Assembly: GCF_019977655.1 (NCBI RefSeq)
Contig: NZ_AP024849.1
Coordinates: 1,769,001-1,833,000, forward strand
DNA length: 64,000 nucleotides
Reading direction: 5' to 3'
DNA from: Clostridium gelidum
GTDB taxonomy: Bacteria > Bacillota > Clostridia > Clostridiales > Clostridiaceae
Positions 55,747 to 64,000 of this stretch are shown one piece after another. A program made the translations under genes and the position numbers. The notes beneath the pieces were generated by a model. It had not been told where the DNA came from. It saw only the letters and a program-made list of their open reading frames with translations, and made no database searches. Every line of letters starts with the position of its first letter. Position 1 is the first letter of the stretch.

Positions 55747-56120
55747 AATAATTCATTCTCAGCTTTCAGTAGAGTAGTTTGTACTTTAAGACGTTCATAT
55801 TTTTCGTCTATAGAAAGTTCCTTATCACGAGGTCGCCCAGCTTTGCCTTTTCTTGTATCATCTAAACCATGTATACCGTTTTCCTTATAGGCAGCACGCC
55901 ATTTTTTACTTATCGATTCAATTCGTCCAATCTCTAAGATACTTATCACGAAATCAGATTCTTCAAATATCTTTCGTGGAAACTTTCCTTTTTCGTATTC
56001 TGATATAAAAATTCGTCTGAATTCATCTGTATATGTAATTGATCTTTCACTAACATTTTTTACATATTTATTTCTAGATATCAATTCTATTTCTTCTTTT
56101 GTAAATAACTTATTACTCAT
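55701..56120 (-). CDS. Transposase OrfA (helix-turn-helix)
   Basis: 139 aa with one HTH region (about residues 30-85) and a C-terminal leucine-zipper-like helix (KAENELLKKLDLIERR). The A AAA AAA slip site lies in the LKK codons, as in the first IS element of the window, though the two elements are different. Confidence 0.88.
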   Translation of the reverse strand: MSNKLFTKEEIELISRNKYVKNVSERSITYTDEFRRIFISEYEKGKFPRKIFEESDFVISILEIGRIESISKKWRAAYKENGIHGLDDTRKGKAGRPRDKELSIDEKYERLKVQTTLLKAENELLKKLDLIERRVIKRK

Positions 56121-56471
56121 AAAATCTACTCCTATCTCTTTGTTTTATTATACATAAAAACCCTATAAGATAGATATTTTATTTACTGTCTATCTTATAG
56201 GGTACATTTTAGTTTGATATCATATATTATTATAGAACCTATTAATATATATTTTTTAATAGGTAACTTTATGGAGAATTTTAATTTGGAAAATGTATAT
56301 TTTGGAGGCATATATGATGAAATAGCCATTTTTTCATTGGGGCTATTAACATTTGTATTTATGATAGTAATAGTGGCTGATAAATATTAGGTATATTTAG
56401 TTGATTGCAGAAGAGAAAAATAAAATCTATGGATAATTTTTAAAAATTAAAGTATAGAGAGGAAGGATATT

Positions 56472-57116
56472 TTGAAAAAGCAGACTACAAAAATACAAAG
56501 CAACGTGAATTTTAAATTTTACGTTAAAGCTAGTATTATCTCATGTATTTCAGTGGTAATAATATTTTGCTTGGGCTATTTTTATTATAAATTCCAAAAG
56601 GAGGTCTTTTCTAATGCCAATACACTATTATTTATACAAAATAATTTATCAGCAATTATTATAATTTTTTCTACTTTTATAATAGTATCCTGTATAACTT
56701 TAAAGATTAAAAGTAAAATTTCTATTATAATATTTATAATTTCATTAGTTATATTGGTGTGCCTATTTTTTAATTGTATAGATATAAATAAACAAGGAAT
56801 TTGTGTTAGAAAAGGTGTGTTTTTAAAAAACAAGAATTATATGTGGAGTGATGTTACATATGTAGGAGTATCATATTGTCATGGATACAAAAATAAAATA
56901 GATATTATCTATAATATACATTTAAATGATGGAACAATAGTCAATGCCTGTGATTCGGACGACTATTTTAAAAATATAGTGAATTTGGATAATTTTATGA
57001 AAGATAAAGGAGTTGAAATTAATAGAAGTAAGATACAACCGAACGATTATAGTGGTTTTGAAGAAAGATATGAAGGTGATAAAATGCAGGTTATATTTGA
57101 AATCTTAAATAAATAA
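56472..57116 (+). CDS. Membrane protein of unknown function, PH-like cytoplasmic domain
   Basis: 214 aa. Three TM helices (about 17-38, 46-66 and 70-90) then a 120-residue domain, with GICVRKGVFLKNKNYMWSDV resembling bacterial PH-like segments. It starts at TTG after GAGAGGAAGGA. Last gene of the cassette array. Possibly immunity-related like its neighbours; no family recognised. Confidence 0.6.
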   Translation: MKKQTTKIQSNVNFKFYVKASIISCISVVIIFCLGYFYYKFQKEVFSNANTLLFIQNNLSAIIIIFSTFIIVSCITLKIKSKISIIIFIISLVILVCLFFNCIDINKQGICVRKGVFLKNKNYMWSDVTYVGVSYCHGYKNKIDIIYNIHLNDGTIVNACDSDDYFKNIVNLDNFMKDKGVEINRSKIQPNDYSGFEERYEGDKMQVIFEILNK

Positions 57117-57501
57117 AAGTTTAATTTTATAATTTAATTAATAAAGATACAACATCAAAACCACCTGCTACTATAGAACGTGAATAGCAACTAAAATTAA
57201 TTGAAAATTTATAAAATGGAGTAAATGCAAATTTGATAAAAAATAAGGTGAGGAGCATCTTAGAGTATATTTGAATTTGTTTTACTCAATTTTTTGTTAT
57301 GCAATAAAAGAAAAAATTTTGGGGTAAGGGGAAGTATATCTATTTTTAGAAGAATGTTTGTTGTCAACTGAAAACTTAATGGTAATAATGGAAAATATTA
57401 ATGAAATTATGTATAATTGTAGTAAAGCCTAGATTGCTGGAAAACCATTAGAGAAATAAGTATTTTCAAGTTTAAAATAAAGATTAAGGTGGGTTACTAT
57501 T
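57117..57501. other. Intergenic region, 385 bp, upstream of the retron-like operon
   Basis: No ORF. A weak hairpin GAGTA/TACTC with a following T6 tract lies at about 57262-57297. A promoter candidate is TTGTCA (57361-57366), 17-nt spacer, AATAAT (57384-57389). It is one of two places where a retron ncRNA could lie, but I see no convincing long a1/a2 repeat pair. Confidence 0.4.
57361..57389 (+). promoter_or_regulatory. Promoter candidate of the retron-like operon
   Basis: TTGTCA and AATAAT separated by 17 nt, 112 bp before the first gene. The -35 is close to consensus and the -10 is fair. A second TATAAT at 57412-57417 has no good -35. Confidence 0.4.
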
Positions 57502-60500
57502 ATGTCAAAGTTTAAAGAAAACAGCTTTTTTAGAACAATTTTTTCTTTATTAAAATCTAAAGAACAGAAAATTGAACAACCAAAGTCAGATGAAAATGAA
57601 TTTAATAAAAATAGTTCAATTGAAAAAACTAATGTACAAAATAGAATATGGAAAAAGGATTATAATCCCTTAAGAAGTGTGATTTTATGGGGATATGATA
57701 GTAGTAATAATCCGAGTTTTCTTATTCTTTATGGAGAGCATAAATTCAAAAGTAATAAAAATCAAGGACAAGCTATTAATAATGTTCTTGAGGATAATGT
57801 TAAATATAATAGTTATGTTATGTTTAAAGGCAAAGAAGGACATTTACCATCTTTCCAATCTGTAAGAATTATAGAGGAAAATGGATATTATAATAAGAAT
57901 AAAGAAGATAAGTCACCTAAAATGTATTACAAAACAGGGCTAAAATCATATTGGAATAAAGATGAAAATTATAGAGTTAAGGATTTTATAAATTTAAAGC
58001 AGGAAGAACAAATTATTTTGCCTTATTTTACATCTAATACTTATGAGGAATATGCAAATATAATAGAAAAGCAAAACATTAAGTTTTCAGGTTTTAAATT
58101 AGTCAAGAATCCAAGTGAAATTTTAAGCTTATATAAAGATTCTGAAGAATATAAAATTATTTATGATATGTTAAGCAATCAAAATATCTATATGAGAAAA
58201 AAATCACTAAATGAATTACTTGAAATGAATCCTCCAAAGGACATATATGAATTGCTTGTAAACATAGGAAGCACTGAATTAATAAGTGGTTTGTTTTTAG
58301 AACTTGCTAAAAGGAGTAATCCAATATTAATTAAACAAGCAAAAATTATTTTCGAATCTCAAATAAATTGGGCAGAAGAAAATTATATAAAAGGTGTAAA
58401 GAGATGTGCTCATATATATCTGATAGCATTAAATGAAGAATTAAAAGCTGAGAGAATAAGCACCATATATGAATCTTTACCACAAATGGATTTACATCTT
58501 ATTAATATAAATAACAATGATATTCCACCTGACAAGATAATTGAAGGTTCAGCGTATAGAAAGTATGCCGCACAAGGACTATTAAAAGAACATTATGGAA
58601 GATACGATAATAATGTTCGTAAATGGGTAGAGTATAGATGCCCTAAGCGTTATGAGATAAGTAATTATAGTGATGGGGTAATATTAAAAACTCTAGAACT
58701 TAAAAATACACTGCAAGAAGCTGAATCTTATGGACTTGCAGATGTTATTGGAAAAATAGCATATTATTTAGATGCTCCAAGGTTAAATTACTATTTTAGA
58801 GGTAACGAGAAGACCAAAGAATTAAAATATTATAAGAGATATGTGCGAAGAATTATAGATTCTTATGGAAAAAATGATCCAGAGAAATTTATACAAGCTA
58901 TGAAAGCTCTTTTAACAAGTTATACAGAATATGACTACGTATGTAAATTCCGTGGGAACTTTCAATTTAATGAGTTTTTGAAACATTATTTATATTATGA
59001 TTTTCAGGAAAAACCTCCTATTGGATGGGATAATTGGCAAGCTAGAAGTGAATGGATGGGAAATGACCAATTAATGAAGCTTCAAGGGCGATATGAGTTT
59101 ATGAAAGAAATTTGGGACAACCATTTGCAAGATGTACTAGATATTGCAAGGTCGGCTAAAATCAATCCAGTATTAAAAGCATGTTATTATATTTTGAAAG
59201 ATTCTGAAAAGACAAATGATTTTGTAGACAACATGTATTACAAAGAGTTGATTGATTTAACACAAAGTTCTTATGAGCCTCTTACAAATATGTTTAAAGA
59301 TATTCTTTCAAATAAATTAAATGCTATTACTACCTTTGATTCTAAAATAATGATTGATTTAATGAGTAGTCAAAAGGAAGATATTCATGATTTAGCTAAA
59401 GAATTCATTAATAAGACTAATGGTTCATTTTTAGCCAGTGGTTTAGTGGATTTAATGTTAATAGATAATCTTAATATGTGGATAGATTTATTTAAGGAAA
59501 GCATACTTTCTTTAGATAACAATGAATATTGCAATTTTGTTAAAGCTATTATAAATAGAAATGATAAATTCATAAATTCAAATATTAATTTTTCTAAGGA
59601 TATTAAGGATACACTTTCATTTTCAACAAGTAAAATTCAAGATATTTCAGAAGATGAAAAAACAAATTTAATATCATATATGATTTCAGAAGTACTTAAT
59701 ATAACTGAAATGCCAGATTGGATGGAAGTATTTATAGAAGAAGTGATTTTCTCGATTTCATATGAAGATTTAGAAAATTTACTAGAGAAAATTATTATAG
59801 AACCAATAAATAAACCGATTTTACAACGAAGTGGACAAGTTGTTGCTTTATTAGAATCAATACAAAATAAGAAGCTATCTTCTGATTCTCAAATTATAGG
59901 TATATTAGAAACTGGTACTTCTAAGATGATAAATATATTGTTTGGAACTATTATGGAAAATAGTGAAGAGTTAAGCAAAAGATTTTCAACTTTACTACTT
60001 ATGTTTGAATCTGATATAACCATACTTAATACGGAAGCAGAAGAGATTTTTGATAACATGGCTGAAGAAGGTCAAAGAAAATTACATGGAATTATAATTG
60101 ATTCTCCTGTAAATAAGGTTTATTCTTTTGGACTTAGAAAATTAGATGAAATTTATAAAGATTTAATTCCTAAAGAATTTATTCTTCAAATGTTAGAACA
60201 TACATCTGTTGACGTAAAAGCTTATATTTCTAATAAGACAAATGAAATACTTGATAATTTAGGAAGTGGAGATGAAGAGCTGTTTATGTATTATTCAAAG
60301 ACTCTTTTATTTTTACCTAACAAAGTATCTAAAAGTAAAGATAATATATATGAAGCGATTCCTAAATTTGTACTTAAATATAAAGATAAATTAGATGAAT
60401 TTGAAGATATATTGCTGGATATTGGAGGTTCAAATATAATTACAGATTCAGAGCGTGCACTTACTACATTGGCAAAAATCAGAAAGGAGGTCGTGCTAGT

Positions 60501-60510
60501 TGAAGGTTAA
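57502..60510 (+). CDS. Large ARM/HEAT-like repeat protein of a retron type XIII-like operon
   Basis: 1002 aa, soluble. After a charged linker (1-50), residues about 55-190 form a beta-rich domain (RSVILWGYDSSNNPSFLILY). From about 215 to the end it is a series of helical hairpins with an ARM/HEAT look (for example IYMRKKSLNELLEMNPPKDI and VDVKAYISNKTNEILDNL). No enzymatic motif recognised. Its stop overlaps the TTG start of the SWIM gene by 11 bp, so the two are coupled. I recall an ARM-repeat protein as one of the partners in retron type XIII; the role is probably scaffold or sensor for the toxin complex. Confidence 0.75.
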   Translation: MSKFKENSFFRTIFSLLKSKEQKIEQPKSDENEFNKNSSIEKTNVQNRIWKKDYNPLRSVILWGYDSSNNPSFLILYGEHKFKSNKNQGQAINNVLEDNVKYNSYVMFKGKEGHLPSFQSVRIIEENGYYNKNKEDKSPKMYYKTGLKSYWNKDENYRVKDFINLKQEEQIILPYFTSNTYEEYANIIEKQNIKFSGFKLVKNPSEILSLYKDSEEYKIIYDMLSNQNIYMRKKSLNELLEMNPPKDIYELLVNIGSTELISGLFLELAKRSNPILIKQAKIIFESQINWAEENYIKGVKRCAHIYLIALNEELKAERISTIYESLPQMDLHLININNNDIPPDKIIEGSAYRKYAAQGLLKEHYGRYDNNVRKWVEYRCPKRYEISNYSDGVILKTLELKNTLQEAESYGLADVIGKIAYYLDAPRLNYYFRGNEKTKELKYYKRYVRRIIDSYGKNDPEKFIQAMKALLTSYTEYDYVCKFRGNFQFNEFLKHYLYYDFQEKPPIGWDNWQARSEWMGNDQLMKLQGRYEFMKEIWDNHLQDVLDIARSAKINPVLKACYYILKDSEKTNDFVDNMYYKELIDLTQSSYEPLTNMFKDILSNKLNAITTFDSKIMIDLMSSQKEDIHDLAKEFINKTNGSFLASGLVDLMLIDNLNMWIDLFKESILSLDNNEYCNFVKAIINRNDKFINSNINFSKDIKDTLSFSTSKIQDISEDEKTNLISYMISEVLNITEMPDWMEVFIEEVIFSISYEDLENLLEKIIIEPINKPILQRSGQVVALLESIQNKKLSSDSQIIGILETGTSKMINILFGTIMENSEELSKRFSTLLLMFESDITILNTEAEEIFDNMAEEGQRKLHGIIIDSPVNKVYSFGLRKLDEIYKDLIPKEFILQMLEHTSVDVKAYISNKTNEILDNLGSGDEELFMYYSKTLLFLPNKVSKSKDNIYEAIPKFVLKYKDKLDEFEDILLDIGGSNIITDSERALTTLAKIRKEVVLVEG

Positions 60511-62308
60511 TTATAAGTATCCAAGTCCATCCATGTGTATTAATAAAGGGAGCGAGACAATTTTAGGTCTTAGTCCTGATCTTTATAGAGATGAAAAGGT
60601 ATCTTTTCTAGGTGAATTAAAGCATCCACTTATTTTTAGAGATTCAATGCTTATGCTTCGTGAAATTGTTATTTCAGATATGAGCACAAAGAAAAAGGAG
60701 AGAGTTGAATTTTTTGAATGGCTTGATACAGAAATAGAAAGGCGACTTTTAAAACATGAACAATACTTACCTGGAGTTAGAGAAGATATTAACAATGATA
60801 TAAATGAATTATTACATTCATTAGAAGAAAATAATACAGATGTAGCTAAGTTAATTGATGTTAAAAATAACCTTAAAAAAGATATTGAAAGTCTAGATGT
60901 TTGGAAAGATTATTATAAGATTGAAAGAGATTTTTGGAAATTTATAAAAGATAGAGATCTTGACCTTTAGTTTGTATTAGATCCAGTAATAACAGTACAT
61001 GAAGATCAAGTAACTTTCGAAGCATTTTCTGTAGATGAATCTACCTATGGATGTTTATCAATTGATATGGAAGAATTTGAGCTGCTTCAAAAGCCAACTT
61101 TAGGCACAACTAATATAGATTTTTCAGCCAAATTAGCTAAAGAAATTGAAAGATTTAGAACTTATAATGAGGTTAAATTATCTGTTAATCCAGAAGGTTT
61201 TACAGTAGATACAGGGATAATTCCTGAACATATGGAAAAGAAAATAGACTTACCGGAAACTTGGATAAAAGGCTTCAATCAAGTTTCGTCGGCAGCAAGT
61301 TTAGGAGGTATAGATATTGAATTATCCCCTATAGATATATATGATATATGTTCATTTTTAAGAAGGCATAAAGCACAAAAAAGTCCTAGATATATGAAAT
61401 GGATATTGGAACCTAAAAGACAAGTGAAAATTGTTTTTGAACCTTTCGGTAGTGAGCTTACTCTTAAAGCAATATATGATGGTGAAAAGATTAGAGAAGA
61501 GAAAATATGGGGAAGAAGACGTTGGCTAGTTTTAGAAAAAATAATTCCTTTAGCAAAATCTTTTAAAGTAAGACTACTGGGGTTTGGAATGCCACAATTT
61601 ATTACAGCAGATTTAGGTACAATGAAAATGACTATTGGTTTTTCAGCCTGGTCTTCTAATGATTGGGTTAAAGGAACTGCCTTTAATATTTTAGGAGGAT
61701 TTATTGGTAATGGAAACTATGATAAAGTTTATAAATTAATGAAGGAAAAACGTTGTTTATCAATGGAAAGCATTTATGATAATTTAAAGGAAGATTCAAA
61801 AACTACAAGTAAAGCAGGAATTGGTATGCTTTTAAAACGTGGTGAAGGTTATTTTGATGCTACACACGATACTGTAAGATTTAGAAGATTGTGCAATGAA
61901 CCTATTCCAAAAGAATTATATGAAACTACTGAAATGGAATTTAAAGTTCAAGAACATATAAATGAAGGTATGGATAACTTTAGAGCAATGGTGAATGAGA
62001 GTAATGAATTTATGTTTAAACATTCTTTTAAAATGCCTAATAGTAAATATAAGAATTGGAAATTCCGTGATACAGAAGACTATAATAGAGAGCATGATTT
62101 AACAGAAACCCAGTTAATAATAGATGAAGATGGCCAAATTTCGAAGGTGAAATGTAAATGTAGAGAGTTTAACAAGGGACCTAGAAATATTTCAGCTCCT
62201 TGTGCACATATTCTTGCTTTATACTTGATTTCTACAAAGTTTACAAGATTAAAATTAGAAAAAGATAAGGAATACAAAATTAATGATATTATGGAGACAA
62301 TATTATGA
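60500..62308 (+). pseudogene. SWIM zinc-finger protein gene with an in-frame TAG (WHSWIM-like retron partner)
   Basis: One frame of 602 codons is interrupted only by TAG at 60968-60970 (codon 157), between KDRDLDL and FVLDPVITVH. It starts at TTG 60500 with AAAGGAGGT at 60483-60491 and ends TGA 62306-62308, overlapping the RT start by 4 bp. The C-terminal SWIM motif CKC-x14-CAH (KCKCREFNKG then APCAHILAL) is intact. An internal ATG at 61067 would give a 413-aa C-terminal product retaining SWIM, but it has no good RBS. Coding quality on both sides of the stop is equal, so the mutation looks recent, or the codon is read through. Confidence 0.8.
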
Positions 62309-63867
62309 TAGAGAATCAAGAAACTTTAAAAAATAAAAGACAAGATTACAGAGAAAAAGTAAATCAAATAGGTAAAAAAGAGTTTACCTTATTAAAGATG
62401 CAAGAATATGGATTTTGGCCAAAAAATTTACCTACACCTTATGAAAAACAAGAAAATGAAACAAAGGAAGAATATGCACAAAGAAAAAACTTAATAAAAG
62501 AATATGAAAAGATAATTAATGAGATTTCTGATTTATATGGAGAAAAAGATAAAATAAATGAAAAACTACGTGAGCTTAAGAAAAAATATGATGAAACTTG
62601 GGATTATGAAAAAATAAGAATAGATGTATCGAAGACTATAATGGAAGAGTCTATTGCAAGACGTAAAGAGAGAAAAGAGCAAAGAGAACTTGAAAAAAGA
62701 CAAAAAAGTGAAGCGTGGGTAAAAGAAAAGGCAAAAGGAATTGTATTTATTGGGAAGGGGTATTCTAATTTATTATATGATAAACAAAATGATGAGGATA
62801 AGTTACTATCGCAAGAATTACCTCTTATAGAAGATGATAAAGCTTTAGCTGAATTTCTTGGAATTGAATACAAAAAGCTAAGATTTTTAGTTTATCATAG
62901 AGATGTAGTTACAGTAGATCATTATCATAGGTTCAGTATTCCTAAGAAAAAGGGTGGAGAGCGCAATATTGCAGCTCCAAAATCAATACTTAAAAATGCA
63001 CAAAGAAAGATTTTAGAGGAGATTTTATCAAAAGTTCCAGTAAGCGATTATGCCCATGGATTTTTAAAAGGAAAATCAGTTGTTTCAGGAGCAAAAGCTC
63101 ATGTGGCAGCAAAAGCAGATTTGGGAGAAAAAGCTTCTGGGGTAGAAAAAACTCATGATGAAGAAAAAGTCTCTGGTGAGAAAACACAATTACTAATTAA
63201 TATGGATCTTGAAAATTTCTTTCCAACTATTACATTTGAAAGAGTTAGAGGAATGTTTAAAGCCTTTGGATATTCTGGGTATATTGCGTCTTTGCTTGCT
63301 ATGATTTGCACTTATTGTGAACGTATGCCAATTGAAGTAAGAGGGGAAATAAAATATGTTAAAGCCTCAAATAGAATTTTACCTCAAGGATCACCAGCAA
63401 GTCCTATGATTACAAATATTATTTGCGTGAAATTAGATAAAAGACTAAGTGGATTAGCTCCTAAATATAATTGCACTTATACAAGATATGCAGATGATAT
63501 GAGTTTTAGCTTTTGCGAGGAAAACAGTGATTTAAATCTTGGGAGATTTATGGGACTAGTCTCAAAGATAATAAATGAAGAAGGCCTTAAGGTAAATAAA
63601 AAGAAGACACGCTTTTTAAGGAAAAACAATCGTCAATGCATCACGGGTATTGTTATAAATAATCATGAAGTTGGAGTACCAAAAAAGTGGATAAAAACAC
63701 TAAGAGCTGCAATTTATAATGCTAATAAGCTTACACGTAATGGGGAAGTGGTACCAGCTAAGACTATAAATGAAATTAGTGGGATGGTATCATGGGTGAA
63801 AAGTGTCAATGGAGAAAGGTATTCAGGAATAATTGAAGATGGGATGAATTTAATAAATAATATTTAG
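62305..63867 (+). CDS. Retron-type reverse transcriptase
   Basis: 520 aa. N-terminal about 145 residues are a Lys/Glu-rich coiled coil. The RT core follows: RT1-2 with HYHRFSIPKKKGGERNIAAP, the retron region X as GAKAH (262-266; NAxxH in typical retrons), RT3 NMDLENFFPTI (Asp301), RT4 ILPQGSPASPMITNI, RT5 YTRYADDMSFSF (Y395-A-D397-D398), and region Y ITGIVINNHE (VTG in typical retrons). Between region X and RT3 there is an extra Lys/Glu/Ala/Ser-rich stretch (about 268-295). It should copy a cognate ncRNA into msDNA. Overlaps the SWIM gene by 4 bp. Confidence 0.9.
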   Translation: MIENQETLKNKRQDYREKVNQIGKKEFTLLKMQEYGFWPKNLPTPYEKQENETKEEYAQRKNLIKEYEKIINEISDLYGEKDKINEKLRELKKKYDETWDYEKIRIDVSKTIMEESIARRKERKEQRELEKRQKSEAWVKEKAKGIVFIGKGYSNLLYDKQNDEDKLLSQELPLIEDDKALAEFLGIEYKKLRFLVYHRDVVTVDHYHRFSIPKKKGGERNIAAPKSILKNAQRKILEEILSKVPVSDYAHGFLKGKSVVSGAKAHVAAKADLGEKASGVEKTHDEEKVSGEKTQLLINMDLENFFPTITFERVRGMFKAFGYSGYIASLLAMICTYCERMPIEVRGEIKYVKASNRILPQGSPASPMITNIICVKLDKRLSGLAPKYNCTYTRYADDMSFSFCEENSDLNLGRFMGLVSKIINEEGLKVNKKKTRFLRKNNRQCITGIVINNHEVGVPKKWIKTLRAAIYNANKLTRNGEVVPAKTINEISGMVSWVKSVNGERYSGIIEDGMNLINNI

Positions 63868-63880
63868 GTAAAAACTATGC

Positions 63881-63920
63881 TTTGGTGAATAATCCGCCAA
63901 AATAAAAGGTACCCTTTATT
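63881..63920 (+). terminator. Two consecutive hairpins after the RT gene
   Basis: TTTGGTG (63881-63887) pairs with CGCCAAA (63895-63901) with one T-G. Immediately after, AATAAAAGGT pairs with ACCCTTTATT (63901-63920, one mismatch), followed by TCTAGT. It may be the operon terminator or the beginning of a downstream ncRNA. The window ends at 64000. Confidence 0.5.
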
Positions 63921-64000
63921 TCTAGTCTGGTATAAACGCTTAAGTTTAGTTAATGTTAAATATATTCGGGTAAATTTGTTCATATAACAGTTTACACAAG

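Larger units (their letters stand above)
54744..56211 (-). mobile_element. IS3 family (IS150 group) insertion sequence, complete, 1468 bp
   Basis: Ends are TAAAATGTACCCT at the left (54744) and its inverse AGGGTACATTTTA at the right (ending 56211), followed inward by imperfect similarity. The 3-bp target duplication GTT (54741-54743 and 56212-56214) is confirmed by comparison with the uninterrupted paralogue at about 52926. Both ORFs are on the minus strand. Confidence 0.93.
54527..56390 (+). pseudogene. Possible immunity gene interrupted by an IS150-type element
   Basis: The 5' part (54527-54743) and the 3' part (56212-56390), joined at one GTT copy, rebuild a protein of about 130 aa that aligns from end to end with the protein at 52710-53102 (same MLDK start, SSYFY block, ISYIIIEPINIY, and VADK end). 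The IS at 54744-56211 splits it after KMSMVGL. The RBS before the ATG is identical to that of the intact paralogue. Confidence 0.85.

Noticed and set aside
39892..57116. Classical type VI secretion system
   Set aside because: No TssB/TssC, Hcp, TssJLM or ClpV genes are present and the host appears Gram-positive; only VgrG/PAAR-like effector modules are visible.
60968..60970. TAG as a pyrrolysine or other recoded codon
   Set aside because: No pyl genes or recoding hairpin are seen in the window, and SWIM proteins are not known to me as recoded; a nonsense mutation is simpler.
1..64000. CRISPR array, tRNA or rRNA genes
   Set aside because: I saw no regularly spaced direct repeats, no tRNA-like cloverleaf and no rRNA sequence on reading the window.

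Overview
The window is very AT-rich. Its coding density, strong GGAGG-type ribosome binding sites, frequent GTG/TTG starts and gene content (PASTA kinases, VanR/VanS-like two-component system, PspC, YtxH, RND and ABC exporters, IS150-type elements) point to a solventogenic or saccharolytic Clostridium sensu stricto chromosome, of the C. beijerinckii / C. saccharoperbutylacetonicum / C. butyricum type. The species is an inference; no rRNA or marker gene is present.

Bases 1-9150 carry a TetR-controlled tripartite-style efflux operon (TetR, membrane fusion lipoprotein, RND pump), an AraC-type regulator, a YtxH/DUF948-like stress pair, and a PHP phosphoesterase. A decayed tRNA-dihydrouridine synthase fragment sits against a complete IS150-group IS3 element (9152-10829). 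Bases 11000-26400 are ordinary accessory chromosome: a secreted/membrane serine hydrolase with an adjacent OmpR-type two-component system, an orphan phage replisome-organizer protein, two MFS exporters, a single-pass membrane protein with an EF-hand-like loop, a LacI-type regulator next to a heterodimeric ABC exporter, and an APC amino-acid permease. Bases 26400-39600 hold small envelope proteins, a glycerol-1-phosphate dehydrogenase homologue with a structured leader, a membrane diguanylate cyclase, an ABC-2 type transporter, two near-duplicate one-PASTA Ser/Thr kinases flanking a HAD phosphatase, a polysaccharide deacetylase and a GNAT acetyltransferase.

Bases 39750-57120 are the first unusual island: a Gram-positive VgrG / PAAR-like (DUF4280) effector-delivery locus. 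It has a possible DcrB/Eag-like chaperone, an intact VgrG, accessory proteins, a PAAR-like tip, and a second intact VgrG. Behind these lies a decaying array of 5'-truncated VgrG copies. Each copy carries a different glycine-rich, membrane-inserting C-terminal domain and is followed by small membrane proteins that look like immunity proteins. The array is scarred by a 145-bp hairpin element, a 1-nt frameshift, internal deletions and an IS150-type insertion (54744-56211, 3-bp target duplication). No sheath, tube or baseplate genes are in the window.

Bases 57500-63900 are the second unusual island: a tightly packed operon of a 1002-aa ARM/HEAT-like repeat protein, a SWIM zinc-finger protein and a retron-type reverse transcriptase (YADD). 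This is the layout I recall as retron type XIII. The SWIM gene is broken by one in-frame TAG at 60968-60970, while both flanking genes are open, so the defence system is probably inactivated, phase-switched or read through. A matching ncRNA was not identified with confidence.
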